Of a stretch of 64,000 nt of DNA, positions 30,850 through 42,229 are shown in pieces. This DNA comes from Alnus glutinosa (lineage: Eukaryota > Streptophyta > Magnoliopsida > Fagales > Betulaceae). The first letter of the stretch is position 1. Every line of letters begins with the position of its first letter. The notes under the pieces are model-generated. The model was not told the DNA's origin, made no database searches, and saw only the letters and a list, made by a program, of their open reading frames with translations. Position numbers and translations under genes: made by a program. The DNA is taken from NCBI RefSeq assembly GCF_958979055.1, contig NC_084889.1, forward strand, positions 30,880,761-30,944,760. The letters run 5' to 3'.

Positions 30850-31704
30850 TTTAAAAAAATTACATTTAAACTCCGAAAACTACCGGCCGTTTTAAAAGTA
30901 GCCATCTAAATTACTAATACTTGGACTCTTTCCCCTTTCTCAAACTACTAAAAAATGCCAAAAAGACTTAATTTGTCAAAATATTTCCGTAATACCACTG
31001 TCATGTGTCATTTTTTCAATTAAAAACCAATAAAATTTAAAACAATTTAAAAATCAAAGGAAAAAGAAATATAAATAAATAAATATAGCCACCCCCATTT
31101 TGACCAAAGGGGTGGTTGAGGTAGCTCCAAGGCCGGTTTGGGGTGGCCGAACCACCCCCATAGCCTTTGGGAGTGGTTCGGCTACCCCCAATAAGCAAAA
31201 TGGAAGTGGTTTGACTATTCCCAAAAGCCTTGGCCCTAAGGATCAAAAAAAAAATAAAAAAAAATAAAAAAAAAATAAAGAAAGAAAAAAGAAGAGAAGA
31301 TTAGAGTTTGGCCCTTGGGGTGGCCAAACCCACTCCCAGGCCAAAATTGGGGTGGTTAGCCTCTTGGGAGTGGTTTTGACCACCCCTAAACCAAGCCATC
31401 CCCTTGGCAAAAAAGGGGGTGGCCGGCCATCGCCATCGGCCAAAATGGGGGTGTCTGACCACCCCCTTTATTTATTTATTTATTTTTCATATTTAAAATT
31501 TTTTTATGTTTTTTAAATTGTTTTAACTTTTATTATTTTTTTAATTGAAAAATGATACGTGACAAGGATATTATAAGAATATTTTGACAAATGGGATCTT
31601 TTTGGCACTTTTTGATAGTTTGGGGAGCCAAAGTCCAAGGGTTAGTAGTTTGTAGCTACTTCAAAAACTACTGGTAGTTTGGGAGGCTTAAATGTAATTT
31701 TCAC
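30850..31704. mobile_element. Foldback element 2 with GGTGG/CCACC core
   Basis: The left arm (AATTACATTTAAACTCC, then AAAACTACCGG) and the right arm (TAAATGTAATTTTCAC, then CTACTGGTAGTTTGGG) are inverted copies over about 190 bp. The core (31087-31470) alternates GGGGTGG and CCACCCC blocks. TTAAAATT lies on both sides (30842-30849 and 31705-31712) as a likely target duplication. The same family as 33431-33993. Confidence 0.7.
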
Positions 31705-31821
31705 TTAAAATTATTTATAAAATCTAATTTCATCTAATAAAGGAATCAATATGAAATTAACATGCTGCAAAAAAAAAATAATAATAAATATTGACAATCT
31801 TTATAATTCAATCATTTAATT

Positions 31822-32435
31822 TAGGGGTACAAGTAGTTGCGTTGCGGTTGCAGTTATATAATCTTAACCGCAATCACAATCGTTTTAGACGGTTATCACT
31901 TTTAAGTAAACACAATCACTCCACTAGGGCCGGTAAGCGATTAACCACTAACTGGTGATTATGTGATTATTGAATACCAAACTACAACTGCTAACTGCCT
32001 ATCAAGTAACCGGCTTATTTTATTGTTTTGAGCCATATTCAAACCTCTTTTTAAGACCTTCGTACCCATTTCCTATTTAATACACGATAACACATCAGCC
32101 ATATGTATATAGGAACCTTCTATGCACGACGAAAACAAAAGTTCCTGATATAAGTAAAAAAAATTAAAATGTCATATTATTAGGAAAAAAAACCAAAACA
32201 TCATCCTGATATCTTCTCTCTATTCAACTCAAAAGATAATAATAATAATAATAATATTCATCATCATCATCAGAAGCCTTTTCTTGAATCAACATTGTGA
32301 ATAATGAATATCACTGTCCATAAATTTTACAATTATATTCGGCTTGAGATCTGTCAAAAGAAGATACAGAGAGTAGTGATCATTTGATTCATTGTAGTCA
32401 TTAACCTTGGGATATTATTATTATTTTTAATTATA

Positions 32436-32514
<79 letters not shown>

Positions 32515-32552
32515 ACCAATTAACGGTTATTAATCCCTTCTGTCTACCCCTA
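31822..32552. mobile_element. Non-autonomous hAT element with long (TA)n
   Basis: TAGGGGTACAAG at the left and the inverse of CTACCCCTA at the right are hAT-like termini. Subterminal GCGGTTGC and AACCG motifs are scattered inside, plus (TAA)n (about 32236-32255) and a (TA)n run (32440-32508). Confidence 0.5.
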
Positions 32553-32637
32553 AAATTGTTAATGGTAACTAATTTAGACAGTATGCAGCTAGCAATTAAT
32601 AATTTTCTCTATTGTAAAACCCTTCTGTACAAATAAG

Positions 32638-32811
32638 AGTAATGTTATATATTATATTTTTATTCTATTTTTATCACACTGTTCTAACGTGATATGGTCC
32701 AATAGTCATTAAAATTTTTTTTAACCAAGAGCTGATCCAATAACTACTAAATCCTACCGCACGTCAATATAATGAGATAAAATTTAGGTAAATATTTAGT
32801 ATATAGCATTT
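32638..32811. mobile_element. MITE
   Basis: AGTAATGTTATATATTA at the left is mirrored by TTTAGTATATAGCATTT at the right; TGATATGGTCCAATAGT is also mirrored by GATCCAATAACTACTA in inverted orientation. No ORF. Confidence 0.6.
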
Positions 32812-32888
32812 TTCCACAAACAATTCCATTTTTGTAGCCTCTTCAATAAGAAAAAATATTTCCCAAACGAATTAAATAAGCAATAATT

Positions 32889-33150
32889 AGGGTTCGTTTG
32901 AGTTTGCGATTTTAAAAAGTGCGATTTAAAATAACAATTTTAAAATGTGGATTTGAAAATAAAAATTTAAAAATGCAGTTAAGAATTTGACAAAATCGTA
33001 GTTTAGCCTTTAAAACTCTGCGTTTTCAAAAAAGTACCATCTTACCTGTAATTTTTAAAAATGCAATTTTCAAATGATTTATATTCTACAATTTAATTTA
33101 AAATCTCACTTATTATCTACGAAATCACAATTTCAAATGCAAGTTTAATT
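32889..33150. mobile_element. Tourist-like (PIF/Harbinger) MITE
   Basis: It starts AGGGTTCGTTTGAGTTTGCG and holds AAAATTGCATTTTTAAA-like motifs in both orientations, with a right arm reading ATCACAATTTCAAATGC. The GGGTTCGTTTG start is typical of Tourist elements. Confidence 0.45.
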
Positions 33151-33430
33151 GTTGTCTGGTCGTAATAATTATTCAATTTGGAAGCTTGTGAGGTCCAATA
33201 ATTGCAGTCATGAAATTTGAGAAAAGCAGCATCTTACTTTATAATATATGTTGTCGTATTTCTTGTCCTTTCTTCGTGTGAAATTCATAGGCCCATCCAT
33301 GCCTTCTCATCAGTTCGGCTTTTGAGAGTTGTGCTTCTTTTGTCATTCCTTTGAATTAAGGTGGATGGGTGGGGAAGCATTTGCCTAAAAACAATGTTAA
33401 AGTACTTACTTTTATAAAAATATATATTTC

Positions 33431-33993
33431 GTGAAAAAATTACAATTTAACCTTTTATATTTCGGTCGTTTTGTAAATAGCCTCACAAAATACTAATGCT
33501 TAGATTCTGACCTTCCAAACTATCAAAACGTTTCAAAAATACTTATTTTGTCAAAATATGCCTATAATACTCCTGCTATGCGTTATTTTTTAATTAAAAA
33601 ATAACAAAAATTAAAAAGGACTTAAAAACTTAAATAAAATAAATTTTATTTATTTTTAAATAAATAAGAAAAATGGGCGTTAGGGGGGTTGTTGCGAGGC
33701 CCGGGGGTGGGCCGGGTGGCCGCGCGACCACCCCCATACACCTATTTTCTTTTTTAAAAATAAAAAATAAAAAACAAAATTTAGTTTTTTTTTTAGTTTT
33801 TTAATTTTTTTTATAGTTTTATAGTTTTTTTATTGAAAAATGACACATGACATGGGTATTATAGGCACATTTCGACAAAATTAGCATTTTTGAAACGTTT
33901 TGGTAGTTTGGGGGCAGAGTCTAAGCTTTGATAATTCGTAAGGTTACTTGCAAAATGATTGACAATTTGAAAGACTAAAGTGTAATTTTTCTT
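33431..33993. mobile_element. Foldback element 3
   Basis: The arms (GTGAAAAAATTACAATTTAA; GACTAAAGTGTAATTTTTC) are inverted over about 180 bp and match element 2 in sequence (TTTGTCAAAATAT, CCTATAATAC, GACACATGACA). The short core (33675-33740) is GC-rich with GGGGTGG and CCACCCCC. Confidence 0.65.
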
Positions 33994-33999
33994 ATATTT

Positions 34000-34074
34000 T
34001 ATTGAGTATTTTGTGTTTAAAGTTACTCGTTAGTTTTTAAAAAAACAAGAAGTTTTTTCAAAACGCATTATCAA

Positions 34075-34108
<34 letters not shown>

Positions 34109-35229
34109 CCACCCACAACTAACACTTTTTTGTAATGTTCACATCAAACTAACACATTTTTTTTAATGTTCACAGTTTGTACTGCCATTCAGATCCCCTT
34201 ACATAGAGTTCACATAAACATAAAGAAAAATAATATAAATCATTCCGCTATACATTTGCTCTACATCTTCGTACAGTAAATTTCCAAGAGGGATGAACTG
34301 GGATGGACAACGGAACGATATCTAACCACCCCCAAACATAAATTACCTCATATATTAGCTAAAAGCATTGCCTATCAGTCTGACTTTTGCGTTTTTTTTT
34401 TCTTTTTGTTTTTATTTGAAAAATATCTTTTAATGTGACATAAAGGTAAAAATAGATTTTAGTATTTTATTCTTTTGATTTTTTTTTTTTGTTAATTTTT
34501 TTTTTTTTAAAAAAAAAAAACCCACAATCAATTCATTTTTCCAATTGCTACATCTGCATGAGCACTTGTTTGACAAACCTTGCCCTCCATGTCCAATTTT
34601 CTCTTTAGAAGTCGACTTCAAAACATTTTAATTTGTTCACTTTTTATATTACTCCATTTATTTTTTTATTACTATTCAAGCAAAAAAACACACTACAAAA
34701 CAAAATTTTTTTACTGTTTTGTAAAAAAAAAAATTCTAATTTTTTTTTTACTTTATCATATTAATAATTTTTTATTACTATTTAAAAAAAAAAAAAACAT
34801 TCACCAATAATACATTTACCAAAACACACCCGAGAGGCAACTAACCAACTTCTAGGACATACATAATTGATTTTCTTGGTAAATCCTTTCCTACCCCTAC
34901 TTTTCTCTAAACAAAAGTCAACTTTAAAAAATATATATATATATTTTTATATCACATTAATAACTTTTTTTTACTTTTTTTAAATTAAAAAAAAAACGCA
35001 CCACAAAACAAAAAATTTTCACTTTTCTTTATAAAAATTCATATATATATTGTATTTTATATCATATCGATCACGGTTTACTACTAATAACATAAAAAAT
35101 TCACGTCAAATTTTTTTACCAAACACACAGTTTGGTGATAACAATGAATGTCAATATGAAAATGATTTGCGGTGATTGGGCCTCTAAATTCTCTGTAAAT
35201 TGTGGTACCCAAAGGCAACGGTATATGTT
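34000..35229. other. Low-complexity A/T-rich spacer
   Basis: Long A and T runs, (TA)n at 34081-34107, and repeated words such as ACACACTACAAAACAAAAT (34688, 34996). No gene or clear element is recognised. Confidence 0.4.
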
Positions 35230-35238
35230 ATATTTTAC

Positions 35239-35461
35239 GAATCCGGCTTCCATGCAGTGAGAAAAATTAACAGCAATCTGCTGTAGTTATTTGGACGGTT
35301 GAGATTTGGTTTTGGCTTCTAAATGAAACGACGTCGTGGGTAAAATGAACAATTAAAAAAAAAAAAAAAAAAAAACTCTCGCTCCTCTCTCTCTCTTCCT
35401 TCCTCTTCTCTTTTATTTTTTATTTTTTCTCTTCCTTTATCTTGGTTCCATACACAGTTCC

Positions 35462-35501
<40 letters not shown>

Positions 35502-36110
35502 AACAAATAACAATGAAAGTTTTAGAGATTTCAATCAAATCCCCCGGCCCCCACCAACAAGAATAGTGTCGACGTTCAAAGCCGTTCAGGAAATCCCCAC
35601 AAATCAAAAACCCATTTCAGACCCAGTCAAGATAACACCAAGACATTCCTCCAAGACCCAGTGCTCTCTCACTAGAAGTTCATACATTTGAAGCCGGTAG
35701 CTTTTATTTGATATGGGTTTTCCGATATGTGGGTTTTTGATCCCTTTGAGGATGGGTTTATTCATGTTTGGGTTTGTGGCGCAAACATCTCAGACTCAGA
35801 GACCATGCTTTACCAATTATATTGTTGAGCGACTGATAATTTCTCTGGGCTGACATTGTTTTGGAGTTGATCCCAAAATAATAGACTGATTTTTCTCAAT
35901 TTTAGTTGTGGAGTGCGTTTTTGTTTGAGGAATCGAGATTAAGGAAGAGAGAAAACAGAAGAAAAGAAAGAGAGGAGCGAGAGATTTTTTTTATTCGTTT
36001 TACCCACGACGACGTTTCATTTAGAAAGGCAAAACTAAATCTCCACCGTCTAAATAACTACAGCACAGCAAATTGCTGTTAATTTTTCTTACTGCATGCA
36101 AGCTGGATCC
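35239..36110. mobile_element. Mutator-like element with long TIRs and perfect 9-bp target duplication
   Basis: Termini GAATCCGGCTTCCATGCAGT and the inverse of ACTGCATGCAAGCTGGATCC match, and inverted similarity runs about 170 bp (AGAAAAATTAACAGCAAT, AATGAAACG(A/T)CGTCGTGGGT). ATATTTTAC is present at 35230-35238 and 36111-36119. The 370-bp interior (35550-35930) is not repetitive and looks like gene 5'-region or exon sequence (a short frame with MGFPICGFLIPLRMGLFMFG at about 35714). No transposase, so this is a Pack-MULE-like candidate. (GA)n lies at 35465-35501. Confidence 0.8.
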
Positions 36111-36119
36111 ATATTTTAC

Positions 36120-36310
36120 AATTTCTGACAACATGACATCTACTCCATTGATGTTAATCCACGCGTGCACGCATCTATCAAGACGTGTGAAGCATATTAA
36201 GGAATAAAGACAATTTTATTAAATAGTATATGAGAATTATCACATCGGATACAGAACTATAAATTTTCATTCAAACCAAAATTATCACCGTATTTTTTTT
36301 TTTTTTTTTA
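36120..36310. other. Short spacer
   Basis: Nothing recognised; AT-rich with a T-run at the hAT end. Confidence 0.4.
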
Positions 36311-36311
36311 A

Positions 36312-38370
36312 TAGGGATGTAAACCCGAAGCCAGTTTTTGATTCTTGGATAATAATAGAAAATTGGTTCCAGGGCCTCAAGTTATTGGTTTTCAACAACC
36401 GGGCCCAAACCAGGACCCGGGTACCCCAGTTAACCCAGTTAACCGGATTTTACCTGGTTACCTGAGTAAAACCGGTTATCCGGGTCGGGTGATATTTTTT
36501 TTAAAAAAAAAATTTTAAAAAAAAAAAAAAAAAATTACTTTTTTGGGCTTATTTTTAGTATTGGACCTACCTTTTTAAACTTTTTTGGGCTAATTTAAAC
36601 GTTTTAGCCCTTTTTTTTTTTAGGTATTGGACCTAATTCAATCAATAAATTTCAATTACTATAACAAAGAAGAAAAAATATTCTCATTTGTGCCATCTTG
36701 AGACTCATCAATTGCAGATTTGAACTTGAAAACTCCACATCCATACATAATTACTTATTAAAAACCCAAAAGTTCATAAATATATTACATATTAAAAAAG
36801 TTCAAACCCAAAAGTCCATAAACATACTAAAAAAGTTCATAACCGAAAGTCCATAAACATATTAAAAAAGTTCAAACCCAAAAGTCTATACACATTAAAA
36901 AAGTTCATAAACAAATATTAAACATATCCCAGCATGGTCCAATTTCTGGCTTTTTGTAGCTCTGCTCTCAATCATCTATAAGACTATAACTACAATAGAA
37001 GGAAAAAGAAGAAGAAGAAGAAGAAGAATTAGTTAAATGAATAAATAACTAAAATGAATTAATAATAATGAAAAGTAAACTGAATTTATAAATATTTACC
37101 ATGCTCATCAAATATTTCAATAATATTTTCATTCTCCAAGTCTTCATTGCTCTTTAACCAGACTTGTGTGCAAATTAAGGCATCAACTGTCAATGGAGAT
37201 AATAAACTTCTAAAGGGATCCAATGTACGTCCTCCGTTGCTGAATACAGACTCAGATGCAACTATAAAAATAGGAATGACCAATATATCACGGGCTATCT
37301 CTGCGAGGATAGGATATTTGGGTGCATTAACCCTCTACCAAAGTAAAATGTCAAATTCATTTGTTGATGCTTCACACCCATCCAAAAAATAACGCCTCCG
37401 ACATACATTCCAAGTTGTTTTCTTCCTCAAGGTGTTAGATGAAACCCTTCATATATTTCGTCTTTGTAAGTGTATCATCATCATCACCAACACTAACATT
37501 TATAGAAGTAACAATTGAACTTTCCACGCCTGTATCAAAGTTAGACAAACGCCTTCCATATAACTTATTGTATTGCTCCCACAAACGGTTTAAGAAGTAT
37601 TTCACATTTGTCTCGATTTGTTTTGCCCACTTAGAGCCACTGCATTATATTTTACCAAGTAATATTGTAACTCCTTCAACTTGGTACGCAGGTCAAGAAC
37701 ATGAGCGACATATAACAATAAGTTAACCTTTTCTATAGTCCCCCGATACTTTTCATACTTTTTTTTCATATCCCAACTCACTGCACTAAGGATAGGATTA
37801 CAACGCATACACCCATCAGATAATGTCTTTATAAAAAGGTTTCAAAAACTTCACAAATTCCCTAGCATTTTCCCACTCATCATAGCTAGGAACAACAAAA
37901 GGAGTACCATCTTCCTCTCCAAGTCGAGTAAAAGCTTTTAGGTACTTCTCAGCCGCACTCAACATTAAGTACGTAAGGATAGGATTACAACTCATACACC
38001 CATCAGATAATGTCTTTATAATAATACAAAGTTGAATGAAATATGAGTTGGAGGTGACATGAGTTGCATTAGAAAACTTCAATGTGGCTTCATAAAAAGG
38101 TTTCAAAAATTTCACAAATTCCCTAGCATTTTCCCACTCATCATAGCTTGGAACAATAAAAGGGTTACCATCTTCCTTTCCAAGTCGAGTAAAAGCTTTT
38201 TGGTATTTCTCAACCGCACTCAACATTAAGTACGCAGAATTCAATCTTGTTTGAACATCTAGAGACATTGTCTTCGTATATTGAATTTTTTCACACTTTA
38301 TACATTCTTTAAACCTTGTCATTCTCTGCGTTGGAAGGCCATGAGAATGGCTGTAAGCAATTTTGCAGGG
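36312..38370 (-). mobile_element. hAT transposon, truncated at its 5' side
   Basis: The left end TAGGGATGTAAACCCG followed by ACCGGGT/GGTTACC motifs is a hAT-style terminus. A tandem repeat (AAAAAAGTTCAAACCCAAAA unit) lies at 36760-36920. The minus strand codes for transposase pieces. Sequence with Copia character begins at about 38360, so the 5' half of the element is missing. Confidence 0.75.
36760..36920. repeat. Tandem repeat, about 33-bp unit
   Basis: About five degenerate copies of (A)AAAAGTTCA(A/T)ACCCAAAA followed by GTCCATAAACATATT within the 3' non-coding part of the hAT element. Confidence 0.75.
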
Positions 38371-38388
38371 AAGAGTAAACTCAAGCAT
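37080..38388 (-). pseudogene. hAT transposase (RICESLEEPER-like), broken
   Basis: Three separate frames, reading from high to low coordinates: 37816-38388 (VPSYDEWENAREFVKFLKPF, twice), 37602-37808 (MKKKYEKYRGTIEKVNLLLY then VLDLRTKL), and 37086-37283 (IPIFIVASESVFSNGGRTLD then SLLSPLTVDALICTQVWL). The last is the C-terminal hAT dimerisation domain. The BED finger and N-terminal half are absent, stops and shifts separate the pieces, and one segment is tandemly duplicated (about 37789-37975 and 37976-38236). No function as a transposase is expected. Confidence 0.85.
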
Positions 38389-39599
38389 GAGGATATTCAG
38401 GATTTGATTCTAAGTGAGGAGGTGCGCATAAGAGACTTATGATGAAGCCTTGCAAGTTCAAAATTCAATCAAGTGAGAGTTAGCCATGAAGAATGAGACG
38501 AACTCATTGATGATTAACCAAATAAGGGAGTTGACAGAGCTAGCAAGAGAAAAGAAGGCTTTGCATAACAAGTGGGTGTACAAAATAAAGGGTAAACATG
38601 CTGATATCACGGGTTACGAGGTAAGCTTGGTTGTCAAGGGTTTTCAGCAGAAGGAATGTGCTAATTATACAGACATAATCTCTCCAATGGTGTAGTTGAC
38701 AACAATCAAAATAGTGACGAGGATTGTGGCAGCAGAAGATCTACATCTTGAGGAACTAGATGTGAAGACAACATTCTTTCATGATGAGTTGGAGGAGGAT
38801 AGTTACATGCGCCAACTACAGGGATTCGCAGTACATGAAAAGGAGAATCCGACAAACATGTTGACAAAAAGGTATAACTATTGAGAAACTGAAGCTGTGC
38901 GCAACTTTAGTTAGTCTTCAAGGTTGAGGACAAGGGGAAGAGTTGCAGCAGCAGTGCCTAAGGCATGGAGGGATGCGGAGCACGAAGTTGGCAAGCAGAC
39001 CAGTCTTCAAGTGGGAGATTGTTGGCTTGTGGAGTTTGGTTCAGATAGGCAGCACACCCTGTCCAGACAGGTACCCCAGGAAGTGATTTTTTGCCAAGCT
39101 CGTCCAGATAGGCAGAAGGGCCCGTCTAGACAGGAGTTCCAAAAAGCACCAGTTTTGAGGAATGTCTAGGCAACGCGTTGGCGTGTCTAGAAACGCGGGG
39201 CATGAAGCTACAGAACCCTAGTCGCGTCCAGACATGCCGCGAGGGCAACTGGACACAACCACCTGGAAATTCCGATTTTTCTATTTAAAGACCTATTTTG
39301 AGACTCTGTTGTTATGAAAAAGTTGTATAAACACTGAGAGGTATTTTTTAGGTTTTTTAAAGAGATTTTCTATAAGTGGTTTGAGAGTTGAGTAGTTTAA
39401 TCAACGTCTCTAGATTGTAAAAGTCTTTTGTATTATTTCTCAATTATAGTGAAATCTGCTACAACTCTGTGGACATAGCCCTTAGTGGTGAACCACATAA
39501 ATCTTGAGTTCTTGTATGATTTTCTGTAAGTCTTTCATTACGCTTTTTTCTTATTTTTTCGTTCTCTCAGATCTTGAAAAATAGATTAATTTCCTAACA
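38360..39599 (+). mobile_element. Ty1/Copia retrotransposon fossil with 3' LTR
   Basis: Parts recognisable in order: a gag-like piece (about 38360-38440), a reverse-transcriptase-like piece (about 38500-38850), a polypurine-like tract (AAGTGGGAGAT, 39009-39019) and a 3' LTR from TGTTGGCTTGTGGAG (39020) to TTTCCTAACA (39599). It is heavily deleted and broken in several places. It lies between the hAT remnant and the DUF26 array; fossil. Confidence 0.75.
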
Positions 39600-39607
39600 A
39601 ATCTGCC

Positions 39608-40320
39608 TAAAGAAATCCTCATTTCGATACTTTAATAAGCATTTATTAGGGCTTCAACAAAAATGATAGATAGAATCGTTATTAGTGAGGGAAATTTCGA
39701 CAAAGACATTGTCGAATATCCGGGTGTGTTTGTTTAGGCTTCAAGCATGCATGCTACATTTTATATGTTGTGAGTTTGATTAAATTATAAATAAAAACAA
39801 TAGTTTGAGTTGAAATTTGTTTAAATTTTTTTTTTTTTTTTTTTTAACATGTTCACACTACACAAGAGGGGGAGAGGGATTCGAACTAGTGGTTTCCGCT
39901 TCATGAGGCGTGGTTCCCAATTGATTGAGCTAGCATTTGGGGTTTGTTTTAATTTTCTTTCTTTTACAAAGATCTGTTTTGAGAAAATTTGACTTTTTGC
40001 TTAAATGTGTTAACGAAATAGTTTACTGGCTTATGATTATGATTTTCTGGTTAACTGGCTTTTGGTAAAGGTTGAAAAAAATACAATTTAAAATTAAAGT
40101 TATTATACTTATAAACGAATGAAAATGTTTAATCAAGGGTTCGACTGATTTATCCAATATCTTACCAAAAAATCACGTGTAGAAAGCAATCCGATTGCAT
40201 GAATTTGATAAAAAAAGAGAAAGGACATTTACGGCCAATCGGTTTACTTCGCAACAAAGCAATTTTTTATTTTTATTTTTTATAATTGGTAGTCCATAAA
40301 AAGGAAGTTTTAATCACATA
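39608..40320 (-). pseudogene. DUF26 secretory gene relic (oldest array unit)
   Basis: AAATCCTCATTTCGATACTT (39616-) matches the middle of the DUF26 genes, and GACATTGTCGAATA (about 39706) matches the sequence across their start codon. The intervening coding half is deleted. From 39720 to 40320 the sequence matches the 5' flank of the intact genes (e.g. TTCAAGCATGCATGC, GGCCAATCGGTTTACTTC), interrupted by a SINE. This shows that the array once had another unit to the left of gene 1. Confidence 0.75.
39830..39942 (-). mobile_element. tRNA-derived SINE in the DUF26 relic flank
   Basis: The same family as 19507-19631: on the minus strand an A-box-like TAGCTCAATCAATTGGGA and a B-box-like AGTTCGAATCCC, then an A-tail (T-run at 39826-39844 on plus). 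TTTGTTTAAATTTT (39816-39829) and TTTGTTTTAATTTT (39943-39956) are the target duplication; the sister flank at about 41634 has this sequence once. Confidence 0.8.
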
Positions 40321-40399
40321 TGATAATAAGTGGCGGAGTCAACAATTGATTTTTTACGCAGGCAAACTAAAATATGATAAACACAATTCAAAATAATAA

Positions 40400-40575
40400 G
40401 AGAAAATTTCACTTATAACTCTTAATTTTTCATCTTTTTTTTTAAAAAAAAAAAAAATCAAACTTTAAAAAGTGTCAATTTAGTGTATCCATCTTTCACT
40501 TTTTTTTTTTTTCTTTTTTTTCTTTTTTTTTCTTTTTTAATTTCAATCATATGTTAGAACTTCTCTTCAAATTAC
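40400..40575. mobile_element. Half of a long-inverted-repeat element
   Basis: TTCACTTATAACTCTTAATTTTTCATC, then AAGTGTCAATTTAGTG and TATGTTAGAACTT, correspond to one arm of the element at 9935-10395. It sits at the left edge of the DUF26 gene 1 homology block. Confidence 0.45.
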
Positions 40576-40792
40576 ACGGTACGAGGAGAGGATTGGATGA
40601 ATGAGAGATCGATGAAGAAACAATTAATTGACATGGTACCCAATATAGACGATTGGGAGATGTTGGAAATTTCATTAAATAGTACTAAATGAGAACTGTA
40701 GATGATTCATAATTAAATTGGGCAATAGTCCATTCCCTTACAAGTGATAATACTTAAAGATTTTCTCATACTCTTGATTATGATCATAACAC

Positions 40793-41524
40793 TCAAGCAT
40801 TGAGAAATTCGTACATCTCATATCTTACGCTGCAACTCCCGCTCGAAATGCGTCCTCCGTCTTTCCCGTCACAATATTGGGAAAGTTTCTTGAATACAAA
40901 ACGAAGACAAACCCCACAATCCAAGCTAGAAATGTCCCTCGTGCACTGAGTAAAACCATACAGTTTATCTGATCCTCCGTTGAGCTCTGAACTTCCGACT
41001 GCATACAAATTTTGCGATCGAAGAGTCTCCTTGGCAAGTTGGCTCAACAAATTTATTTTGGTTTCGTTAAATGATACAATGGACTCGCTTACACTATTTG
41101 GGGAACAAAGACCCACGCCATGTAAGTCAAGATGGCCAAAGAAATTCTCATTTCGATACTTAAATAAGCATTTCTCATACCAAATGGTTGCACCTTTGCT
41201 ATTTGGGCAACGGTTCTGAATCTCTTTGCTTGCAGTAGCAACACAGCTCCAGCAGTCTGCATATGAGACATTAACTTGACAAAGAGCTAGTCCATAAACT
41301 TCATACGGGCCCTGACCCCTGGAGCCAAGACTGAAACCATTGGTTGGTGTTTCGTTTGAAAGATTCCCTGCGAGCTGTTGTAGGTTTTTGTCGAAAGGGT
41401 CATTAGTGGTGAAGTTATCAGGGCTTGAACAAATGTGAAGGAGAGGGTCGTCACCAAATGCAGCTTTGGAAAGAAGAATAAAGCTTAGAAGATGGAGAAG
41501 GGAGGCAAGTTTCAAGGAAGACAT
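40793..41524 (-). CDS. Cysteine-rich repeat secretory protein (DUF26 x2), array gene 1
   Basis: Intronless, 243 aa. A signal peptide (about 1-24, hydrophobic LLHLLSFILL core) is followed by two DUF26 (Gnk2/stress-antifungal) domains: Cys82-X8-Cys91-X2-Cys94 and Cys194-X8-Cys203-X2-Cys206, with further cysteines at 32, 106, 119, 140, 218 and 231 that fit the family disulfide pattern. It has no transmembrane or kinase segment, so it is a secreted CRRSP rather than a CRK receptor kinase. Family knowledge: extracellular, mannose-binding or antifungal in ginkgo Gnk2, plasmodesmal or immune roles elsewhere; the role here is inference. It differs from its sisters by lacking one Ala in PTN(A)GFSLG. 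The start follows the shared MSSLKLAS context. Confidence 0.92.
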   Translation of the reverse strand: MSSLKLASLLHLLSFILLSKAAFGDDPLLHICSSPDNFTTNDPFDKNLQQLAGNLSNETPTNGFSLGSRGQGPYEVYGLALCQVNVSYADCWSCVATASKEIQNRCPNSKGATIWYEKCLFKYRNENFFGHLDLHGVGLCSPNSVSESIVSFNETKINLLSQLAKETLRSQNLYAVGSSELNGGSDKLYGFTQCTRDISSLDCGVCLRFVFKKLSQYCDGKDGGRISSGSCSVRYEMYEFLNA

Positions 41525-42229
41525 TGTCGAATATATGTGGGTGTGGTAGTTCTGGCTTCAAGCATGCATGCAACATTTTATATGCAGTGAGTTGGATTAA
41601 ATTATAAATGAAAACGATAGTTTGGGTTGAAATTTGTTTTAATTTTACATCTAATATTTTCTTTTTGGCGCAGAGCTGTTTCGAGAAATTGACTTTTGCT
41701 TTAGATTAATTATGATGTTTGGTTAATTGGCTTATGGTAAAGGTCGAAAGGGTACAATTAAAAACATTGTTTCAATTATAAACGAATAAAAAGATATAAT
41801 TACCAAGTTCTACTGATTTACCAAAAATCACGTGAAGAAGTAGCAATCCGATGGCACGAATTTTTTGAGGTGATTATTCAGTTTTTTTATTTTTGCTTTC
41901 GGGATTTGTTCCATCTTCGTATAGAAAGAAAAATTAAAGGACATTTATGGCCAATCGGTTTACTTCACTACAAACAGTTTTTTAATTGATTGGTCCATAA
42001 AATATATATATAGTATTTTGTCAACAGTAGTTTCATCATTTTTTTTTTGAAAAAAAAATAAACTACCACGTAATCAAAATTGAACAAAAATTATCTCAAG
42101 AGTTATACAATAATGGTCATTTCTCTAAATTATAGTGGTAAAGAGGTAGGTAGAGAGAGTAGACGAGTCTTAAGAACCTAGGATTCAATTTTACCTAATC
42201 ACAATAACAAAAAATGACGTATAGAAGAA

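Noticed and set aside
36760-36920. CRISPR-like regular repeat
   Set aside because: Repeats are contiguous, degenerate and within a eukaryotic hAT element; there are no unique spacers.
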